From assembly GCF_032362555.1 (NCBI RefSeq), contig NC_083519.1, forward strand, positions 4,171,501 to 4,235,500: a DNA stretch of 64,000 nucleotides, written 5' to 3'. Source of the DNA: Amyelois transitella (taxonomy: Eukaryota; Arthropoda; Insecta; Lepidoptera; Pyralidae). Shown here in pieces: positions 57,241 to 64,000 of this stretch. The position numbers were made by a program, and so were the translations under genes. Within the stretch, counting starts at the first letter, position 1. The number at the start of each line of letters is the position of its first letter. The notes beneath the pieces are model-generated. The model saw nothing but the letters and a program-made list of their open reading frames with translations, searched no databases and was not told the origin of the DNA.

Positions 57241-60200
57241 GTAAGTGCAAGCTTAATTGAATTTTGGATTCATTCTATAAAGTACTAATGAACGTTAACG
57301 TTTTTATGACAATTTTTTTTTGTTAAAGACCTAAGTATTATGAATTTTATAGAAATTAGAGTGGGTCCAATAAAAGACCCTGTACCGGGATTAACAGGTT
57401 AAGTGCACAAAAATATTCTAGTGCACCAACTGAAATGCAGGCTAAAGAAGAAGGCTATTCCTTATCAGATTTTGGAGTCTGGTAGCCGGCGGACCGTAAA
57501 ATCTGAGTCCAATTAAAGATGGACTTTTGGCAAATCTAAACGTCGTATGGCGCCGTAGCCCCCTGGTGCGTGACGCCATCTTTCCATTTCTGTTGCTCTT
57601 TAGAATTGAATGGTCATAAGAATCGCTGAAAGAAAGTGCATGAACGTTACATCACGTGATATTCACATCAATAACAAACGTGTAATGACGTTTTTTTTAA
57701 CTAGAGTGGTGTGGTGGTATTTGCAGCATCGGTGACTGTAGTCGAATATATCAATATCGGGTTTTTTCCTTAAACAAAGTTAGATTTAAGTGGGAGCTAT
57801 GTTATGGGCTCGACTGCTATAAAGGGAAGATCAAGATCTTCCGCCAGGCTAGATGTTTTGTCTGGAGAACCGCGGTTCTGACGATATCAAGCCGGTTGTC
57901 TTTATGCTTCAGTTCGTAGAAACTTGGATAGCGCGATTTAGATTGGCTGATGGCGTGTGACGTTGAGATATCGCCAATATTTAAGCTCCTTGTTTTAAAT
58001 TTCACTATGGATATTTTTTTGACTTCGGTGATTTACCCATTTCTACCAATTTCATTACTTCTTCTCTATTCTATCGATATCCATAGATACTGTACTGCAC
58101 ATCGAGAAGCTGTCTGCCTAATTCAGAAAGTTGATATTTGATATGTAAAAGACAATTGGGTTTACTTCATCACATATGCCTCAAACTGATTAGCTGATAA
58201 ATTGACCACAAGGGATATCTAACGGATATATCGTTGGTGAATATTGATTTTCAAGAAACTTTTATTGTGATTCAGTATGAATCGAGTATCGTTTAAGTAG
58301 AAAATATTATTAAAAAATTGATCATTGGTCTTTTCGACCGTTGTTAAAATTGTTACCACTGGTACACGTAATATTCGTGAATACAAATTAGTGACGGTAA
58401 TGAATGAAGTTTTGGTGTAATGACTAATAGGTTCGTATGTGGAAAAATAATTTAGGTATGAATTCTCAGAATTGACGCACTTTTCTATTGTAAAAACGGA
58501 AATGCCTTGTTTTTAGGAGTCCGTTACTTAAAACAAACGACGGGTTCCTTCAATAATTAATCCACTCTTTATTCACAATAAAAGATCCACACGTTATGAA
58601 CATTATTGTAACTATTTTGCATCGGAGGTGTAGAAATTTGTGCAACCCGTGTTCACTTTGATGTCCAAAACTAAAATTAATCGGTACTTAACATTTTATC
58701 ATCTGTAGTGCAATGATTTTCCTTGAATGTGTTAGGTTACTAATAGTCTCAAAGAGTAATTACTTATCTCCTATCTTGGGTTGAGTGAAAAACCTAGTTA
58801 ATTTGGTTTTTAATTTTCCATAGACATAAGAATGTCAGGTTCAAAGACTTTTCCAAAATGCTTGAAGCGCGTATAAAACGTGTTAAGCGCACCTATAATT
58901 GATTCTTCATTATATTAGCGCTAATATTGTAATCTTTGAAAGATAAAACGATGACGTTTATTGCAAAATCTATATAAGTATAGGTGTAGGTACGTGGCAC
59001 ATAATAAACATTATATTATGCTCATATCGCGTTTGTTATCACATAACACATTGACTTGTGTTGTGTAAGTTGACCAGTCAAACTATTTGGTAAACTTTTA
59101 TATGCTTTATTTAAAAATTGCTTTTCTTGCTTGCTTCGTTCCTTCGGGAATATTAGCCTTCACTAACTTTCATCACTCCTTATATAGGGTCGGCACAGTA
59201 TGTTAGTTTCTGTCTAGGAGCGCATGATTTTATGGCTTTCCATTAATCCTCTTTTTCAGTCTTCTCCTTTTTCCAAAACCGGCTTTCATATCTTAAGTGA
59301 CCTTATGGTATTAAGATCGTCTCATGATATGATATATACATAGGTACGAGATCCGGACATCCTATTATCGTACAATTTTTTATAGCGAGAATAATAACCA
59401 AATTCGGTTATAGATCGAAAACAATCTTGCGGCATTATTGTCTTTAAAATAAAACTGGTTCGGGACATATTGGTTGGCAAGTTTCAAAGTCTAATGAATA
59501 CTCCCATATACTGAAGTGAATAAGTTTTAAAACATTAAATAATCCAGTTGTTGCCGTGAGGTTAACGTAATTAGAAACCAGTCTGTTATGACAATTTATC
59601 GATCAGATCTGAAATGATTAAGTTAATATTAGAGTCGACTCTTTAAGCATATATAAAAATAAATGAAAAAGAAAACCGGCTTTATAATTTCTTAATGAAG
59701 TTAGTATTATGATATTCACGATACTTGCTGTCTTTAGAGTACTTATTTATCGGCTATGAATCAGCCGAGAATTCAACCGGGATTATGTTATGTTGGGAAA
59801 AATATACTTATTTAAAAATATATAAAAATATTATTATTAAGTACCATTTTTTTGTACCTCACACAACCGATTTTGAGACCGAAAATCTACAATTTATTAA
59901 AAGGATATAAAATCTTTTTTTATCTAGAAAGACGCGATACACATCATCCATATAAATCGCGGTTTCATTATAAATTTTAATTAACCATGTATATACGTAC
60001 ATATGTGGCAACAACAATGTTTGATTACTGGCAATCCAATTGGATCGCCAAATTATTCGTATTTAAATCTTGACCCAAATCCTGAGTGTATGAATTTTAA
60101 ACATTTATACAATCGAGTGCGACAGACAGGTAAAAGCGGACGCTTAACAAATACCCACAATATAATGGAAGAGATATGAGTCATCTTTCGCTGCCGTCTC

Positions 60201-62120
60201 TCCAAACTGTTTTTCTAACGAATTTTGCAACAATCATTCAAGGTGAATAATTAATTTATCTTTGGTTGACTAGAAATTATTTACCATGAAACTCTTGAGT
60301 TTTGTACAATAACGTTATATACAAATAAATGAAATATATCAACACCTACCTATGTTTATGGTCAGCGCTTTTGTTGTGTTGCCTCAATGTCTGTTTCGAA
60401 TATCTATTCAAACGGTAATTTTACTGTTGAAGACACGAGAGTATTGTTTCTTCTCGAGAAATATAAATTAATATTTGTTATGGGAGAAAACTTAGGTAAT
60501 GAGTAGGTATTTCTACATTAAATTCGCTCTCTTCCTGCCATGGCTTACCATATTGAATCGAATGATTCAATATAACAGATACATAAACTCGTTACTTTTT
60601 AGAATCCGAAGTGGACAGGTAACTAGTTTTTGTTGAACCGAGTTGCTGTCGGTGAACGTCCTCTTTTTTCATCGTGCATACAACACATGCGCTATGTGAG
60701 TCCTTGAATTAAAAGTCAAGGAAAAGGTGTCTTGTAGTCAAAAGGCACTCGTTGTTTTGCATTCGCAATAGTTTTTTATTCCAGCAGATAGGCAAGTAAT
60801 AAATAACTTATCTCTCATGTTGGACATGATTGCAAGTTTATTATACTTACTCTGTTTGGTGAAGAAGGCATTTTATAAAAAAATGGTTACGACTAATTCT
60901 ATGATAGAAATAGAAATGTCTAAACGTAAAACTAGGTTAAAGTTTAATAAATAAAATAGAAGAAATTCCTTCGGTGTCATTAATAAAAAAATAAGATTTG
61001 TTTTCAACAGCGAATGCTCAAAAATATCCTCACAAATGTATAACGTCAACAAATCTGTCGAATGGTCCGATTCTTGCTTACCACGTGACCTCAGTAGTAA
61101 TCCTTGTTGTCTGAGTGATAGGGTTTCATTTAGTTGACAAATTGTTCGCTGATTATATGGCTGCAAGCCCTGATTTCTAATTTGCTGGACACATTTCTGC
61201 AATTTCTGACATTAGAGAGAGAGAGAGGCCATAGATTAAATTGATTTCTTTTCCTATCTAGCAATTATTAAAATATCTAAACTTTATGCGAATGTACTAT
61301 ATCTCAACCGTATCGAATGATAAAGTTGGGAAAGCTTATAAGGTAGTTGGCCTGGTATATTATAATATGTATATTATAATCACACTATGTCATGCATTAT
61401 TAAGAGTATACGTCAAAAATGAAAAGTGCTATCCAGTCAAACTCAATATAATTTTAGCACTAATTGAAGCCATCAAAAACCAATACATTGTCTAGCGTGT
61501 TCGTTTTAAAAAGTCAGTGGTCGCGACGTGCGCGTCATAGAAATAACGTGAGACACGTGCGGAGTGATTAAATCGATGCGTATTTACTCTTCAATCGTGT
61601 TTTTTTGGTAACTGGGCACTTTCTAAATATTATTTTACTGAATTCGTGATTTTAAAAGAAACTGTTTCAGATAATTTATATCGAGTATAAATAGATTAAG
61701 CAGACTGGCCACTAAAAATTTTAGCATTCGAGTTTTCCGTTTTATAAACCATTCATGGATCATCTTGATATTAGATTGTAAAAGACATTTACCAAATCAT
61801 GCATCATAATTAAGAGCTACTTGCTTTGTGCTTTTATTTGGTAGGAACCAATCAGGAATTTTTATTGAAACTTAGTGGTAAAAAGATGTTATAATTGTAT
61901 CAATTTACAATCAAAACCAACAATACAATCTACTTCGATTTACGTGAATCATAGTCTAGTTCGACCCAAATCTGTTGCTTAGGCGTCAATGCATGTTGTA
62001 TTTCGACTTAGTCACTTAGCAAATATTATTTCGAATTATTTAAAATGAGCACAAAATGATTTTCATTATTTAGAATGAATATTAAAATAAATACGGTGAT
62101 TATGACAAGTTCGAATTATA
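57241..62120. other. gish intron 2 (part), no gene recognised
   Basis: AT-rich. I looked for the continuation of the CK1-gamma kinase domain and saw none. A 109-codon minus-strand frame near 61000 has no family features. A stretch near 57820-57860 (AGATCTTCCGCCAGG-like) resembles one at 27215-27260 (CAGATCATCCGCCAGGTCAG) and may be an old repeat. Confidence 0.5.
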
Positions 62121-62125
62121 TCAAA

Positions 62126-62343
62126 ACTAGCGGCCCGCCCCGGCTTCGCACGGGTGGACATATTTTTGTGTTTTATGTTTTGAAATAAATTTATTTCAAA
62201 ACAAATTTATGCCTATGTCACTTTTGAAGGTCTATTCTATATCTGTGCCAAATTTTATCAAAATCGGACCAGTAGTTTTTGAGTTTATTCCACACAAACA
62301 TACAAAAATACAAATCTTTCCTCTTTATTATTAGTGTGGATAT
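62126..62343 (+). repeat. Lepidopteran interspersed repeat (CCCGCCCCGGCTTCGCACGG start)
   Basis: Starts ACTAGCGGCCCGCCCCGGCT and TCGCACGGGTGGACATATTT, contains AAAATCGGACCAGTAGTTTT, and ends TTATTATTAGTGTGGAT. Related pieces are at 24600-24722 and 43748-43890. Confidence 0.7.
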
Positions 62344-62501
62344 TTCACCATGATTTCGCAGAAATGAGATTCAAACTAAATTTATTGACATGACATACAA
62401 TTTCGACTTCGCTTTAAATATATCGGTGCATTGCTTACCCTTAAATGTATTTGCTACCATTTGCTTGATGAGTCAAGCTTTCGTTGATTCATTCTCATTT
62501 A

Positions 62502-62938
62502 GGCCGGGACTCCACCAAAGCAGAGATGTGTGCGGTGTGCTGTGTGCTGTGCGAGAAGAGATGTTTTTCAGCTCGCGGGACTCCACCAAAGCGGAGATGT
62601 GTGCGGTGTGCTGTGTGCTGTGCGAGAAGAGATGTTTTTCAGCTCGGGTGCGGGGCGTTGAGTGCTCAGTACGCATTCTGACACGAAAGGCGGGCGAGAG
62701 GGGGGAGGGTGACATCGCTCACTGCACGCCGCTCACATCTCTCGTCTCCACTGCGCGTCGTCCGCGCACAGCTCACATCTCCGCTTCCATCGCGACATAC
62801 AAATATTACACATCTCCGCACAGCGATCTCCACTGAAGCTGAGCGGAGAAGAGACGTGTCAATAACTCAATTCTATTGGTTGTTTAAAAAACATCTCCTC
62901 TCCGCTCGTCTCGTCTCCGCTTTGGTGGAGTCCCGGCC
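62502..62938. mobile_element. Harbinger-like MITE with TTA target duplications and an internal 71-bp tandem repeat
   Basis: Ends GGCCGGGACTCCACCAAAGC and GCTTTGGTGGAGTCCCGGCC are perfect 20-bp inverted repeats. Both sides carry TTA (62499-62501, 62939-62941). The 437-bp body is strongly GC-rich compared with the window. A 71-bp unit is duplicated head-to-tail (62506-62576 and 62577-62646), so the terminal GGGACTCCACCAAAGC is present again inside. A 3-bp TTA duplication with a GG...CC end fits PIF/Harbinger. Open frames here are accidental. Confidence 0.85.
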
Positions 62939-62941
62939 TTA

Positions 62942-64000
62942 CGATAGGATTATTGAACCTCGCAAGTCTGCTTCAAATTGTCTCTCGTGGTTTGAGTGGT
63001 TTCCTTTTACATATTATTAAATGCTAAATTCAATTTTAATACTTTACAATTTGAATCCTGTTATAATGCAATGTAATAATTAGTATTGTTGGAGAAAATT
63101 TATGAAATTAACTGCGAAATGCGATCATAGTATTTAATCATTTTTAAAAGCAGAATCTTTTAATTCCTATGTACACATATTATACCTTTATTTTGTATAG
63201 GTATATACACATATAAACGCCATTAGAACCCAACTTTAATTTTTATCATAAACCAATCAAACAAACATATTGTGTCAAACAAATTTATTGTGGTTGCCCA
63301 AAGTTGATGCTTTAATTTCTGGAAGAGGTTTGTAGGTACTTATTGAAATAATACCTATCACCTGGTCCCAGAGTCCTGTAACCTTATGCATTGACACACA
63401 ACTGTTAGAACTTTTAATAAATAAGTCTAAGAAATGAACCAGGTACCCATTTTTTTTACTGTTGTTATGGTTTATTTTACTGTCGTATAAATCTCGATTA
63501 ATTTCTTCCAGTGGAACATCCCATTAGGGAACCAAGATAGGATGCTAATTGCAAACGAAATTGAAATTTCTCTCCCTAAAGGTCAAAATTAATTGACTTC
63601 TAAACAGCTCCCAGGTTCGTCTTGTATCAATAAACGTAAAATTAGGTGGTTTTAATTTTATATACAGAATATTATATTAGGTTTTACTTTGTAGGCGTTT
63701 GATATACGCAGGGATACTCTATCTAGAGGCCCCTTTATCTCTTTTAATTAATCTGCTACTGATGATATTTTATGCTCAAGCTTATCTTATATTATGGATT
63801 CGCAATTAAATGTCAATATTATATAATTCTTTTTGAGTTTTTTATAATAAGATTATATGTGGCTTTCATTTATTTTTTAGCTTTATCATACAATACATTA
63901 CATACAGGCAATGAAAACGCAAAACTGTTTATGATTTTGTCGGTTTTATTAATAAAACATAAGAAAAATTTGAGAGATCCGCGGTCGAATTATGGTCGGG
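62942..64000. other. gish intron 2 continued, nothing recognised
   Basis: AT-rich sequence without exon-like signals or clear repeats, apart from a half-site of the 30750 hairpin near 63226. Confidence 0.4.

Noticed and set aside
60873..61202. 109-codon minus-strand frame
   Set aside because: No recognisable domain, no splice or promoter context, and low-complexity ends; likely chance.
62390..63020. 148-, 80- and 103-codon open frames
   Set aside because: They run through the GC-rich MITE and its tandem repeat in several frames at once; no protein-like features.
1..64000. CRISPR array, operon or prokaryotic system
   Set aside because: No regularly spaced repeats; all recognised genes are animal genes, mostly with spliceosomal introns.

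Overview
The window reads as nuclear DNA of an insect, most likely a moth or butterfly. It is AT-rich, its genes are split by GT-AG introns of 0.1-11 kb, and it is littered with short interspersed repeats whose consensus I recognise from lepidopteran genomes. There is no bacterial, phage or CRISPR character. I cannot name the species.

Layout. (1) Three paralogous CRAL-TRIO (alpha-tocopherol-transfer/clavesin-type) lipid-carrier genes fill the first 39 kb. Gene 1 is on + (4432-14866, 293 aa). Gene 2 is on - (26120-17408, 283 aa). Gene 3 is on - (38811-32252, 288 aa). Each was assembled by hand from six coding exons whose lengths and phases match almost exactly (85-94, 160, 253-256, 111, 134-137 and 109-130 nt). 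Each also has a 3' splice site at or just before its ATG, so each probably starts with an untranslated leader exon. Genes 1 and 2 are convergent; genes 2 and 3 are tandem. (2) An intact, intronless gene for a divergent ionotropic receptor (27696-29690, -, 664 aa) sits between CRAL-TRIO genes 2 and 3. (3) The right half holds the 5' part of casein kinase I gamma (gilgamesh) on +. Coding exon 1 is 45976-46037 and coding exon 2, with the start of the kinase domain, is 57083-57240. An 11-kb intron separates them, and the rest of the gene lies beyond the window.

The remaining sequence is introns and spacers with many repeats. They include a tRNA-headed SINE (called SINE-A here), a very abundant ~265-bp repeat with a TATG tail (repeat B), a second tRNA-headed SINE (SINE-C), 3' ends of a LINE that shares its tail with repeat B, Helitron-like fragments, small foldback elements, a Harbinger-like MITE with TTA target duplications, and several near-perfect palindromes.

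The most striking structure is at 49014-50915, inside gilgamesh intron 1. It is a ~1.9-kb element with two 475-bp inverted arms that look almost identical. Each arm carries five copies of the heptamer GCCAGAC, and a second, TA-flanked TIR element is nested in its core. If transcribed with the intron it would form a very long hairpin RNA.

All gene models were built by eye from splice signals and family similarity. No alignment or expression data were available.
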